From Diorhabda sublineata (Eukaryota; Arthropoda; Insecta; Coleoptera; Chrysomelidae): 64,000 nucleotides of DNA. The DNA is taken from assembly GCF_026230105.1 (NCBI RefSeq), contig NC_079483.1:17477312-17541311 (forward strand), in the 5' to 3' direction. The stretch's first letter is position 1. Every line of letters begins with the position of its first letter. Below are positions 47,580 to 58,304 of the stretch, in pieces. Below the pieces are notes generated by a model that was given only the letters and a program-made list of their open reading frames with translations, ran no database searches and was not told the origin of the DNA. The translations under genes were made by a program, and so were the position numbers.

Positions 47580-48350
47580 TTTTTGATAAAAATCCATTCA
47601 ATTATAAATGTGATCTACGTCAATTCTACAATTGCTGCTTCATTACCGCCGAGCCTTTTTTTAGATCAGCGAATAGCCAGTAGTCACTGGGGGCTAGATC
47701 TGTATTATACGGTGGATGAGGAAGCAATTCGAAGTGCAATTCGTTCAATTTAACCATCGTTGCCATCGACTTGTGAATCGGAGCATTGTTTTGGTGAAAC
47801 AGCGAGTTTTTCTTCGATATATGAGGGCGTTTTTTCTTGATTTTTGCAATCAAACGGTCCAACAACTCTATGTAGTGTTAACTATTGATGACTTTTCCAT
47901 TTTGGAGATATTCAATGAACAATATTCCATGCGCATCCCAAAATATTGAAGCTATAACCTTTCCAGCTGACTGTTGTGCCTTTGGACGTTTCGGACGTCG
48001 TTAACCGGTTTCAGATGATCGTTTTGATTCCGAAGTGAAGTGAAGGATCCACATTCCATCCATTGTTACATATCGACGCAAAAAATCCAAATAATTATGC
48101 TAAAACAAAGCTCAGAATCATCAACACGTTGTTGTTTTTGATCGACTTTGTCTAAATGTGGCTCCCACTTTGAAAAAAGCTTTCTCATGGTCAAATATTC
48201 ATGCATAATTGTGAACAAACTGCCTTTCTATATCTGGACGGCGTTGTTGACTTTTTTTGATGTTTTCTGGAATAACTACCTCAATTGGACGACCAAAACG
48301 TTCACCATCATTAACAGACGAAATTATTTTGAAAATAATCGAAGTAGCTT
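47580..48350 (-). mobile_element. Mariner transposase pseudogene, nearly full catalytic half
   Basis: Reading down the minus strand: DGERFGRPIEVVIPENIKKS, a deletion through part of the helix region, HEYLTMRKLFSKW-like and VDQKQQRVDDSELC blocks with shifts, FLRRYVTMDGMWILHFTSES then KRSSE, RRPKRPKAQQSAGKVIASIF then WDAHGILFIEYLQNGKVIN, LLDRLIAKIKKKRPHISKKN then SLFHQNNAPIHKS, and KLNELHFELLPHPPYNTDLA then PSDYWLFADLKK. A frameshift then leads to the last NEAAIVEL block. DET is DGM, and the second catalytic aspartate is asparagine (HQNNAP); the last one is kept. The plus frames here are shadows. Confidence 0.92.
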
Positions 48351-49239
48351 CACTTAAATTGCTGTCACTTTTTTCTGACTAATCGAAATATCATGAAACT
48401 TTACACATAGTATCTTGAAAGCTGGTACTTCATAAACATCCTATGGATTTGAGAATGACTGCGCCATTTGTGTGTCTGTCACACGTATTATTGACTGATA
48501 TAATGTGACACAAGTAGCCCCGATAAATACGTGGAATATATTTTCAATCCACCACTAGAAGGCTTACTTGAGAATATAGAATTAAAAAAGTATAATTTTG
48601 TAAAAAAGTTTCCAATTAAATGGCACTTCATGTACAATAATCGAATTCTTCAACCAATTAAGTGCATTAGTTTGATTATTGCTAGAAATGTATTTGTTTT
48701 TTTAGTTTCGTTTTCTTCCTTTATTTCGTTTCATTATAAAGATACGCCTATGATTAAAAACATACCAATAAAGTAGAAAATGAAGGATAATAATCATATT
48801 GGAAAATGGTACTTTGGATTTTATGCAATAAAATTTGATTAACGCCGTTTATAAGGGGAATTCGCCACTCTCGGCAGCGACATATTCTGAATCGTTATCG
48901 GTTTCAGAACTCGACAAACTCCTACTAAAATATATTCCATTCTAGAAAGTTCGACCTCTATAAATTATTTTCATTGGCAATTAGAATTTTCAGCTGTCTA
49001 CAGATTTGATTTCATTCTTTTGTACGGATTATTGAGAAAATCTGAATTATTGTAGAAAGAAGAATTCCACAAATAAGAAATATACGTTATGTTTGCTTTT
49101 AAAACTCAATTTCGACTAGAAAATGAAGTTTACCAAAGTACTTGAAACTTATTTAATATATGTATCAGTATCTAAAGTCATTAAAGTTCGTAAACATAAA
49201 AGTAACGGTAAAAAAATATCTTTGACCTATAAATAAGTT
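48351..49239. other. AT-rich spacer, nothing recognised
   Basis: A short minus-strand run near 48852-48920 reads SSSETDNDSEYVAAESGEFP then L and a stop, like an acidic protein end, but stands alone. Confidence 0.35.
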
Positions 49240-50020
49240 TTTCTTTCATTAACAATCCTGACTGACTCCAAGGAATCTAAGATTGATGCTACAAGAAAAA
49301 GATGATGCCAATATATGTGTGATTGTTACCCAGATGATTATGTGAAATGGGAATATCCAGATGGTACTTTTTAGATTTATGTCTAAATCGAAAGTGAAAC
49401 CGACGAAGAACAGGAAGCAGAAACTGAAATTTACAACCCACAGAAACTTCAAATCCATTCTTGAGAAGAACGAAAATTGCAGCATAGCGCTTCCATGGAA
49501 AACAGAGGCCAAGAGAGACGACTGCGGTTAAAAATTTTGTTGTAACATTACCTGGTTTTGAAGTTACAGCATCGATAAACGGAAACATTCTCGGCAGCAG
49601 TTCGAACCTTATTGGTTTCATATAATTGTCAGAATTAATCAAATCAAACCATGAGCACTTCAAAGCAACTACAGAAAGAAAAATCGCTGTATAATGTCTC
49701 TAACATTCTATCTGAGCCCTATGAATGGTAAAAGGCACCACATTTTACGGTTATAGAATCTCCGTCCACAAGAATTAAGTTAATATGTGCCTTGTAACCT
49801 ATATCTGCTCAAACCACTGTTGAGTTCATTCTAACAGTAATATTCCATTTAAACAAATAATTCTCTTTGTCTTCTTCAGCTTATTTTGTTACTTTCTGGT
49901 GACCTCAATTAAAACCTGGGCTGATTAAATAATCTAATCCAATCTAAGTCCAGTTTTTTTATTCCCTTGCAAATTCAAATCAATGGTTTGGTCTTGTGTA
50001 TGATAAATTAGCTTTATTCA
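49240..50020 (-). pseudogene. Duplicated segment, unit 1; possible membrane-protein gene remnant
   Basis: This segment aligns with 51400-52565 (unit 2), most clearly at GAAGTTACAGCATCGATAAACGGAAAC-like sequence and at TCAAACCACTG-TGAGTTCATTCTA. On the minus strand both units keep related coding-like text. Unit 1 reads CSWFDLINSDNYMKPI, then LLPRMFPFIDAVTSKPG directly followed by GTAATG (a possible splice donor). Further on comes LLKNGFEVSV then, in another frame, FCFLFFVGFTFDLDINLKST and a hydrophobic stretch. I do not recognise the family. The conserved frames across copies argue for a former gene rather than plain spacer. Confidence 0.45.
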
Positions 50021-50984
50021 GTTGTTCACTGTCCACATTCTTACATCCACGTTTCTCACATCGTTCAGGCTATTTACAAATAAAGTTGATGTCTATTTCT
50101 TGAACACAAAGAAACAAAAAAGAAGAATGGTGTATGGGTGTTGTTCTTTCTTATTCTGGCTGTCTAATTTAGTTGCCAGTTCGACTGTATCTCTAGATGG
50201 TTCTTTGAACTATACAGCCATTTATAGTTGGCACCTCGGTCACGTAATTTTAGCTAAAATCATCTTCTTCGACTTCTACTTAATCCTTAATTTCATATAG
50301 TAAATCAAATTTGTTACATTTGTCTTAACAGGTTGCAAAGAAATCGGTTTTTGTTACATTCTGGGCCCGATTTTGATGTCCTACAATTCCTCTACGACGC
50401 AACTCGTCATATTTTGGCTACACTACATGTCTCTACTCTGTATAGGTACTTATGAGGGACACCCTGTACATAATCGTCTATATGATATCCATAAATTATT
50501 ATCCTCAAAGCATTGACCTGAAAGATATTTCAAAATGAAAAATCTTCCTCTTATATCTGCGAATCACTTTCAATTAACAACGGAACGCAAATTTGTATCT
50601 GTTCTTTAACAAAAGTCGACAGTATAAGTATTCTAAAATGTATACTGAAAGTATTTAATGAGTTTCAGAATAATTGAATAAGATGATAAGTTCATTAGTC
50701 AGAAAAATTTATCAAGTATCTTTTCGATGCACCGAAAATTCACAACCCGCTTATAGAACGACCTTCTACGATAATTAGTAAGTTCTTTTTGCCACGAATC
50801 CGGTTTTTTCTTTGGAAGGAATTTAAAAAATTGGAACGTGTTCCATTTCTACTTTAATTAAAGGGAAATGCTCAAGATACTTTTGAAAGCAGATGAAAAA
50901 ACTAATTACATTTTCGACCAGTCGCATGCTTTCCCAAATTCACCATACCAGATAATTATCTCATAATTCAAATTGCTGGTTAGT
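50021..50984. other. Spacer between duplicated units; solo inverted-repeat tip at 50454
   Basis: GAGGGACACCCTGTACA at 50454-50470 is almost identical, as a reverse complement, to the outer end of the transposon at 34086-35064. It marks a truncated relative. Nothing else is supported. Confidence 0.5.
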
Positions 50985-52565
50985 TGAATATAATTCCCAA
51001 ATCGATGAAGATAAAGATAAAATCCTTTATATCAAAAATATCCTCTACAATAAACCGTAACAAACACTTCAAAGTATAAAAACTGGATAGTATATAACGT
51101 CTTTTAAATTTAAAACATATATATGCTCTATCTGTATTAACATCATCATTTTCTGAAAGCCAAGCTTTGTCGTTTTTCATCCCTTTCTAACGATAACGGT
51201 TTTATATTTGTATTGCTGAAAATACTATTGTCTTGGGACCATCCCTTGACATTTTTTTCAATAATTTTCCATTCCAATTTATTTTTAATGAAACAGTTGT
51301 GTTCCATAAAAGTTCCTTATTTTCTTTTCCTGCTTCTTTCAAACTGGAGACTTTGTTTTGTTTCCTAATCATAATACTATTGTTATTTTCCTTAATATCC
51401 TCTTAGAGATATAGATTATGTCGAGCAAAATTATAAGAATCGTATTTCCTATCCTAACGACTATTTTTGAAAATTGAAGATTTAAAAACAGCACTAAATA
51501 AAGTTTCCAGGTAAAGGAGATGATTTTATCTAGATTACTGTCTAGATAGAGACTGCAACTGATGAATAAGAGGAAGCTGAAAACAGAAACTTCAAAGCAA
51601 TTCTCAAGTAGAACGGGAATCATAGCAAAACACTTGTCGTCAAGTGATATACTGTGAGTTTGAGGCACACTTGGGCACTAGTTCCATTCAATATTGCATG
51701 AAAATTAGGATTAGATTTTTTCGCGTTGGATAGTACACCTGCATTTGTTTGCCAGAACAACTTAGAGAAACCACCACGACAATGCGAGCTCTGACACTTC
51801 AGTTCATACAAAAACATTTTGGAAAAGTCTAAACATGGAATTAATACATCACCCGCCTTGTTTTCAGATCAAAATTAAACCGCAAGTCAATGTTTTTCTA
51901 CACCTGAAGAAGCGGTTGATTCCTTCGAATCACTTGTTTTAGAGGCACCTCAATCGGATTGGAAATAACGCTTCGACAATATTTTGAAAAATAATAAAGG
52001 CAGGCCATAATACAAAAGTTTGTTTTTATTTGTTCCAAAATTTGAGTAGCAATCCTCGTACAATCACCTGGTTTAAAAGTAACAGCCTCGCCAAACGGAA
52101 ACATCTTCGGCAGCATCCAGATCTTTTAAATCCAAAAATAGTTCATTTGTTTATTGGTCTCATGTAATTTTCAGAATTATTCAAATCAGACCATGAGCAA
52201 TTTGAAGCAACGGATTGTACAGAGAGAGACATCGCTGTACGGGGCCCATTAAATTCTATTTGATCCCTATGAACACTACAAAAGTTACCTTATAGAATCT
52301 TTTTCCACAAGAATTAAGCCAGTACGTGCATTGCAAGTTATATCAGCTCAAACCACTGCTAAGTTCATTCTATCAGTAATATTTTATTACGCAAATCGTT
52401 CTCCTAGTTTTCCCCAGGGTATTTCGCGATTATCTGGTGACCCCAAATAAAAACTGGACCAATAAGAATCTGCGTTAATTCCTGTTTCACTATTCTGTTG
52501 TTTATTCAAGTCGAACGTTGCGATGGCGATGGTTTGGTATTTTGAATGATGAATTAACTTTTTTT
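50985..52565 (-). pseudogene. Duplicated segment, unit 2; interrupted by a mariner piece
   Basis: The minus strand shows in order CSWSDLNNSENYMRPINK, LPKMFPFGEAVTFKPGD then GTGATTG, the mariner-containing insertion (about 51640-52030), and MIPVLLENCFEVSVFSFLLF then ISCSLYLDSNLDKIISF (a hydrophobic run). It continues IGNTILIILLDIIYISKRI (membrane-helix-like), then a polar tail SIMIRKQNKVSSLKEAGKEN and KGWSQDNSIFSN. The arrangement hydrophobic helix then basic polar tail suggests a membrane protein with a cytoplasmic end. Stops and shifts show it is not intact. Unit 1 lacks the mariner insertion. Confidence 0.5.
51757..51995 (+). mobile_element. Mariner transposase fragment inside duplicated unit 2
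   Basis: The plus strand reads HHDNASSDTSVHTKTF then NMELIHHPPC, matching HHDNASSHTSAQT and IELMGHPPYSPDL, with the second catalytic aspartate kept. After a shift it gives PEEAVDSFESLVLEAPQSDW and RFDNI, the end block P-EAVDAFKNHVLEIPQSEW and CFDNWF. It belongs to the lineage at 32205 and 40400. SPDLAPND is destroyed. Confidence 0.8.
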
Positions 52566-52935
52566 AGTCATTGAAGATTGGAATCGATGAAGATCTTCCT
52601 TTACAAATCCTCAACAACAACTCCAAAATATGAAAACTCAAAACAGTCTTTATATACTCTTATCATAATTTTCTAATAACTAAGCTTTGTTTTTTAAATT
52701 CTTTTTCAACGGTTTTGCTGAAAATGCTTTTTTCTTGAGACCATCCTATGTTTTTTTGATAATCTTCCATTTCAATAGATTTTTTTGTTCTTTTCCTGTT
52801 TCTTTTAAATTAGAGGTTTTACTTTCTTTTCTTTTCATAATGCTTTTGTTATTTTCCTCAATGTCCGCTTAAAGATAAAGATTATCCCGAGATAAACTAC
52901 GAGAATGGTGTTTATTTCGTTGTGGTTCTAGTTTT
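52566..52935 (-). pseudogene. Duplicated segment, unit 3 (partial)
   Basis: This stretch repeats the first part of unit 2 (50985-51470). Both begin AATCGATGAAGAT and share GCTGAAAAT, GACCATCC and CCTCAATGTCC/CCTTAATATCC landmarks. The minus strand reads INTILVVYLGIIFIFKRTL then, in another frame, EENNKSIMKRKESKTSNLKE and NIGWSQEKSIFSKTVEKEFK. These match the helix and polar tail of unit 2. Agreement at the residue level across two frames supports a shared coding ancestor. Confidence 0.5.
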
Positions 52936-53624
52936 TTTTTCTGTCTGCCTTCTGATGTTAACAATTTTCATTCAGTATTCACGCAATAGCGGATTTTCCT
53001 GTACTTTTTCTCTTCTTAATCGAAATATCTTCTTACTTCCTTAATGTGCGTAATTTACATTTTATCTATACTGAATAGAACTTACTAATGGAGTACAATG
53101 AAACTCCAGAAGAGTTTTTCAAGTGTCACCAACAGATATTTGTATAGTATAGAATATATTATTCAGATTTTTTCTACAATTGTTTTTGGAAATCTATTTT
53201 TCAAATCTCTTTTTAATTTTAATATTGTATTTGTAGAACTTTGAACAGTCATTTGTTTTTACTACAAAAAATTGAACGAGAAGAGCTGAGGATAAACTAA
53301 TTTCAATAAACCAGTTTATTTCTGTTGACTTTGTGAAGCCAAATGGATAAATGTTTTTCTAACCTTTTCAAACTACCCTGGATACAAAAATTTATCCCGG
53401 GGTCTTCATCAAACTTTATCATTTATTCCATAGAAAATAAACTGGAAGAAAAATTGCAAATTTTCTTTCAATCCACCATAATAATATTATAACAGAATAT
53501 TCGTTCGATTGAATCTCATAATTATGTATAATCATATACTAAGTATAGAAGCGTTTACCCATCCCTACTTCATCAACTATATCTGCTAAAAGGTTCCAAA
53601 GTCATTGTCAGAAATGGAAAACAG
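52936..53624. other. AT-rich spacer, nothing recognised
   Basis: No supported feature. Confidence 0.45.
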
Positions 53625-54398
53625 GCTTCTGAGCTTGATATGTAACAAATGACTCTCTCCAGGTAATAGAATCATTAATAGAAAAAAATGTAGAATACAC
53701 CAAGCTTATAGTATTAGTATTCGTCGACTATGATAAGGCATTTGACTTCATAAACCACCATGAATTGTTTAAACTCTTGTAGAATATATGTTTGAGAAGA
53801 CCGAACTATAGATTACACATAAACGAGAACGGAGGCAAGCTAATCATCTACGTATTGTACTGACTAGACCAGACAAATAAAATGATTTCACAACTATCTA
53901 CAGTTTCCCAAAAAGTAGGATTAATTATCAATATAGCCAAGACGCATTTCATGACAAATTCAATCCCCAATCGTAACCTACAAGGAAAACCAATCGAATA
54001 CGTAACACCCCAGAAATATCTGGGAACTAAGAACCAAATTGGAATAGACAAGAAAATTAAACCTGCGAAGTAAACAGAAGGATAGAACTTACTTGGGTTG
54101 CATTCGTCAAGCTGAGACCAACGCGTTCTTTCTGTGACTTGTAAAAATGGAGAGGTCAATGTTAGGAGTGCCATTACGAGATGGAATCTGCGCAGAATAA
54201 GAAAAGATACGGATGCAATTCAAAGAGTCCCACCTTTGAAATGGAACTGGGCTGGACAAGTAGCAAAATTTTTAGATAAAAGGAGACCATCGCCAACGCG
54301 ATGGACGGACGGGTCGAAAAGAATCCAAGATGACCAAAACCGAGAGGCTTATAACCAGCAGTGGACGAGACAGGCTGTTAAATAATGATGATGATAAT
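53625..54398 (+). mobile_element. RTE-type LINE remnant, reverse transcriptase to C-terminus
   Basis: Plus-strand order: QVIESLIEKNVEYTKLIVLV then FVDYDKAFDFINHHELFKLL (first catalytic block, aspartate kept), a gap without YxDD, then QLSTVSQKVGLIINIAKTHF then MTNS (the stretch after YxDD), EYVTPQKYLGT, then DAIQRVPPLKWNWAGQVAKF, SPTRWTDGSKRIQD and AYNQQWTRQAVK with a stop. The closing block also ends the fragment at 9745-10005. GATGATGATAAT after the stop may be the simple-repeat tail. The minus frame here is a shadow. Confidence 0.88.
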
Positions 54399-56037
54399 GC
54401 TAATTGATTGCCCAGTATCACAGAAAATTGATTCTCAATATATGATTTGTTGGAGCACGAATCTTATCTTATCTTATCACTCTCAATTTCATCAACTTCA
54501 TCTGTTATTCCATTTTCCTGCATACCAGTTTATCCCTGAACCTATTGGAGGGTAACTTCATTAATATTGTCTAGATAATTTAACTTGTTCAGACATCCAA
54601 TAAACGGGTTATGATAATGGAGCTCACAGCTCTATTGTCTACTCCCTATCCAACAAGATCATGATGTTTTCCTGTCAACAATAATTCCTTTCCAAATTGA
54701 AGTTTTCCTATTGAGTATTTACACTACTATTCCAGCTCTGTCTGCTATTTTGGAACGATTTTCGGTATTTCGTCATGAGGGTATGTCTCAGCTTTGATCA
54801 TTTTCGGAGAGAAGTCTCGAATTATCCCTGTCTCTTTCTCCAAATATTCAGAGTGAAGTTTTTCCACTATGCTTTCCAGTAATACAAGAGGTGGGACATT
54901 TGGGATAACTTAGTACATCCACAGACCAAACCAGAGATTGTCAGTTGTTTGTGGCAAAGTTTCTACACACTATCAGTGCTTTCGTGGCACGAATTGAGCT
55001 TGAAAAAAAGTTGCTCTAAAACTAAGATATAGTCTAAATTTCGTGCGTGTGTGTTGTATTTATATTCAACCAATAAAAATTCAACAATTTTGACATCAAA
55101 AACATGAATTCAAGCCTGGTAAATGTACTTTATTTCTATGCTTTAGAATTAATCATTTGCATATTATTGTTTCAGCTTGTATACTTCTTATGAATTATAC
55201 AAGAGCTGCAAAAACATACAAATTTCTGTAAAGTGGATTTTGTCACAATTCATGCGACGAACTCTTATTTGCAACCGGACGATAGATATATTTGCATACC
55301 TCTCAGCGTTGCGAAAAATTCATATCACGAAGACTATACACAAATAATTTCGAGACAAAATGAAACCATAACATCTTGACAAAAAAAAACTTTTTCCTCT
55401 TATAATTCCCATATATTTAATAAAACAGTTATCAATGCCACTTAGAGAAAAAAAGTCAAATTTTCAGAGAGCCGTTTTCATTCAGGCTGTTGTTTTTGAA
55501 TAAATCGAAGACATTTAATCATTTTATGATACTAACACTAGCCGGAGAGGACAAATTACTATTCGTACTAAGTTTTTTGGTACATTTTCTTTGTTTTCCA
55601 ACGCTTATACACATTAATCTAATAGCATACTTTGGATTTTGCCCAAAAATCTTCAAATTAATACTAATTTTTAAGGTTATGTTTTTTGTGATGATATGTT
55701 TTGATGCCTTAATGTATCAAGAAATCCAGCTTTTTCGTCACTACCTCCTTGAAATGATGCTAATTTTATTGAACATTTAATAAACATCTACTTTTGAACT
55801 GTAGGAAGTTATAGCATCCGAACTAAGAAAACCTCTTGTTTCATATATTTTATGAGTTTACTCTCAAAATAACAGTGAGGCTGAAAAGATTCATGAGTAG
55901 TCACAAAGAATCATCAGAAAACTGACTTCCAATCATTAGCTGCTCCATTTTGCGAAGACTGTATTGAAAGGCTTGTCCACAGATATGATAAATGCCTTAA
56001 TGCAATCATAAAACAGTACTACCAGATGAGGACAATT
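54399..56037. other. AT-rich spacer, nothing recognised
   Basis: The plus frame 55490-55780 (96 codons) is strongly hydrophobic, with runs such as LLFVLSFLVHFLCF. It lacks a recognisable family or neighbouring exon. Confidence 0.35.
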
Positions 56038-56170
56038 ACTGAACTTTCCCCACAACCCAGAGTGGTGCTATGGACTGCGCGACGTTTTTTATTACAAACT
56101 TTCTCCACGGTCCAGGGGTCCATATTTAAATGTACTCTACAGTTTGGTTGGATCGTACTGGATCCTTTAA
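56038..56170 (+). repeat. Dispersed repeat, copy 2 (partner at 6797-6930)
   Basis: The open frame LNFPHNPEWCYGLRDVFYYK then LSPRSRGPYLNVLYSLVGSY runs about 44 codons here and is degraded in the partner. This suggests a former coding segment of a repeated element. It lies about 170 bases before the Gypsy RT fragment, but I cannot show it belongs to it. Confidence 0.5.
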
Positions 56171-56341
56171 ACATTACATGAAACATAGGACCCCCTTGGC
56201 CCTGGGAAAAGTTTTAGCAGTAAACGTGGACCGCACATAAACAACATAATTTCTTGCCACATAAACACAAAAAATTTTTTTGCCCAGAGGAAAGTTCGTT
56301 AAGTTTGGTGGAGGCTCAATTAGTTTACAAAATGTTGTAAG

Positions 56342-56519
56342 GAATATTTAGAAAAATTGAAATCTCCATGTGATAGACTAAGACAACATAATTTGAAAGT
56401 TCAGCTTGACAAATCAGAACTTTGAAGAAAACAATTATGAATTTAGGACATATAATCTCACAAAACGGCGTAAAGCCTAACCCAGACAAAATTTTAGCCA
56501 TAAAAAATTATCCGATCTC
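56342..56519 (+). mobile_element. Gypsy-type (Ty3) reverse transcriptase fragment
   Basis: The plus strand reads EYLEKLKSPCDRLRQHNLKV then QLDKSEL, and after a shift LGHIISQNGVKPNPDKILAI then KNYPIS. This matches the Gypsy stretch after YLDDI (HL-L--VFERLRKHNLKIQLDKSEF, YLGHIIT--GVKPNPDKI-AI-NFPIPKT). It ends abruptly at the point where recombinase-like codons start. Confidence 0.88.
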
Positions 56520-56523
56520 AAAA

Positions 56524-56700
56524 AGCTACACTGGGCATACATTTCGACGCTTTTCGTGGATTCCGGTGGTGATATAATTCAACTAAAGAAGAAGGGTGGG
56601 TGGAAATCCAACACAGTTGTGGAGGGTTACGTGGACGACTCAATAAAAAACAACATGGATTCCGCAGTGAAAATGTGTACCAACAACCCAATAAGTACTA
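56524..56700 (+). mobile_element. Tyrosine recombinase C-terminal fragment
   Basis: The plus strand reads SYTGHTFRRFS, then with a frame change and short deletion VDSGGDIIQLKKKGGWKSNT then VVEGYVDDSIKNNM. Tyrosine recombinases of Crypton/retroelement type in animals show YTGHxFRRTSATLLxDxGGDxxxLKRHGGWKSxxVAEGYxDDS. The HxxR pair, the W at the H/W position and the tyrosine of GYVDDS are all visible, but the frame is broken between the first and second groups. The fragment follows the Gypsy RT with no spacer. Confidence 0.75.
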
Positions 56701-57021
56701 ATAGACGATGTTATTTCTTTGAACTCGTTAAATTCAAGTACCAATAGTAATGTAACTTCAAATTAATAATGCTTACAGTTGTACTTTTAATATTACTATT
56801 GCAAAATATACATTGATAAAAGTCTTGTCGAATTTTTTTAAGTCTACAGACGTAGAAAAACTCGTGAGTGAAGTAACTTTTCTTTGTGGTCAAACCGTCC
56901 TGGTATTGAAAAAAAGTATTACTTTACTCACTTGTTGCATAAATAACTATTATTCGACATTTTTTTCTGTTAATATAAATCGAAATATGACCACACTGTA
57001 TATCGAGATAATGGGGGAATT

Positions 57022-57420
57022 TTGAATAACAAAAAGAACTTCATTAAGCACTGTCCGTATTCTCAACTAAAGCGTATTGTTGATTTAGGGTTAGATGGAT
57101 TTCAAGGGTTGCCTGAAGGGTCAAGGACGGACGAGGAAAATTTATTTATGTTGATAAAGGCTATAGCAATTTTAGATTTAAAAAAAAATAGTTTTGGCAT
57201 AAGCAGCAAAAATTTGTGGAAATTTAAATTGAATATCAATAAAATTTTTTGAAGATGAAGATGAAAAATTGAGGATGATTCACGATTGTGTCGGCTTTTC
57301 ACTTAAAAAAAAATGAAACTATCGTGAAAGTCGTAATCTTTTTTGATATGTCAATCGCCGGACGAACCAATGCATTTAGTGGACATAGGACTAATATCAG
57401 GAATTTCGAATTTTCCCATA
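57022..57420 (+). pseudogene. Possible transposase-like fragment
   Basis: LKRIVDLGLDGFQGLPEGSR then T at about 57070-57125, and SPDEPMHLVDIGLISGI at about 57354-57400, resemble two blocks of an insect transposase-like family. In that family an L-LPxDxRTLL motif is followed by a DxMHLVDLGVxxxLL motif. The stretch between does not align well. Low confidence; two short blocks only. Confidence 0.3.
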
Positions 57421-58304
57421 TTCTTTCTATTTAAGGTATCATTGCCTATCGTGAGTTTTTTTATAATTAAAAATTTCCACATAAGATATATTATTAAAAC
57501 GACCATGAAACATTTCCTATTTAAAAAAAAAGTACCACAACTATTTTGATGAACCAAAATTAATAAATCATCTTTTTAACGATAATTTAAATATATTATC
57601 ATAATTTTAGTTTATGCAGCTTAAACTTCATAGAGTATTAAAGTTTTTTTTTTTAATGAAAAACATAAGAAAACTTTAAAACATTCACAAAGAAAATCGC
57701 TCAAAGTCGCTCGGAAATCTACCTTCACAAAAATTTACTATGAGGCTTGTAGTTCACTTTCCGTGTCGGTTTTCAAGAGAAAAAAATTTTTATAATTTTT
57801 TCCAATTTTTTTCCATTTAGTTCAGCTTTTACATTGGCCTGGGTAAGTCCTTTCAAAACGTTCACTATTGATGGCTGCCAAACAAATACTAAACTACGTG
57901 GCGTCTTCAAATTTAAAACATTGAAAACATTCTTGAAAGGTGTTATTTTTCAAGCAACTACCGCCATCTCTGGGTCAGGCCAGGTACTTCTTGGACCTTC
58001 CTCGAAATCCTCATGAATTGACGTCAATAAAGAAATAAAATTCACTATCGGGATAAAATTAATGGCAATACGTAAAAAGATTGCGAAGTTTTAAATTTTT
58101 TCAAGACAAGCTAAAAATTTATTGTGAATTGAATCGTACCCACCTCTCTTATATGGCAAAGGGGTGTTTTGGTTGCTCCTATCAAAAAAAGTGACCTTAA
58201 TAAAAGTAGCTGGAAATAGGGTGTGGAATTAACTTATGACGTCAAGTAATAGGGTTCCAATTAAAAAAAATGAAGGATCTAGAGCTCGGCTGTAATTTTT
58301 TATT
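57421..58304. other. AT-rich spacer, nothing recognised
   Basis: No supported feature. Confidence 0.45.

Noticed and set aside
49535..49570. A 30-base intron between possible GT and AG sites in duplicated unit 1
   Set aside because: Too short for an animal intron. The GT may still be a donor for a longer intron.
55490..55780. 96-codon hydrophobic frame resembling a chemoreceptor piece
   Set aside because: Hydrophobicity alone does not identify a receptor, and no characteristic C-terminal motif or second exon was found.
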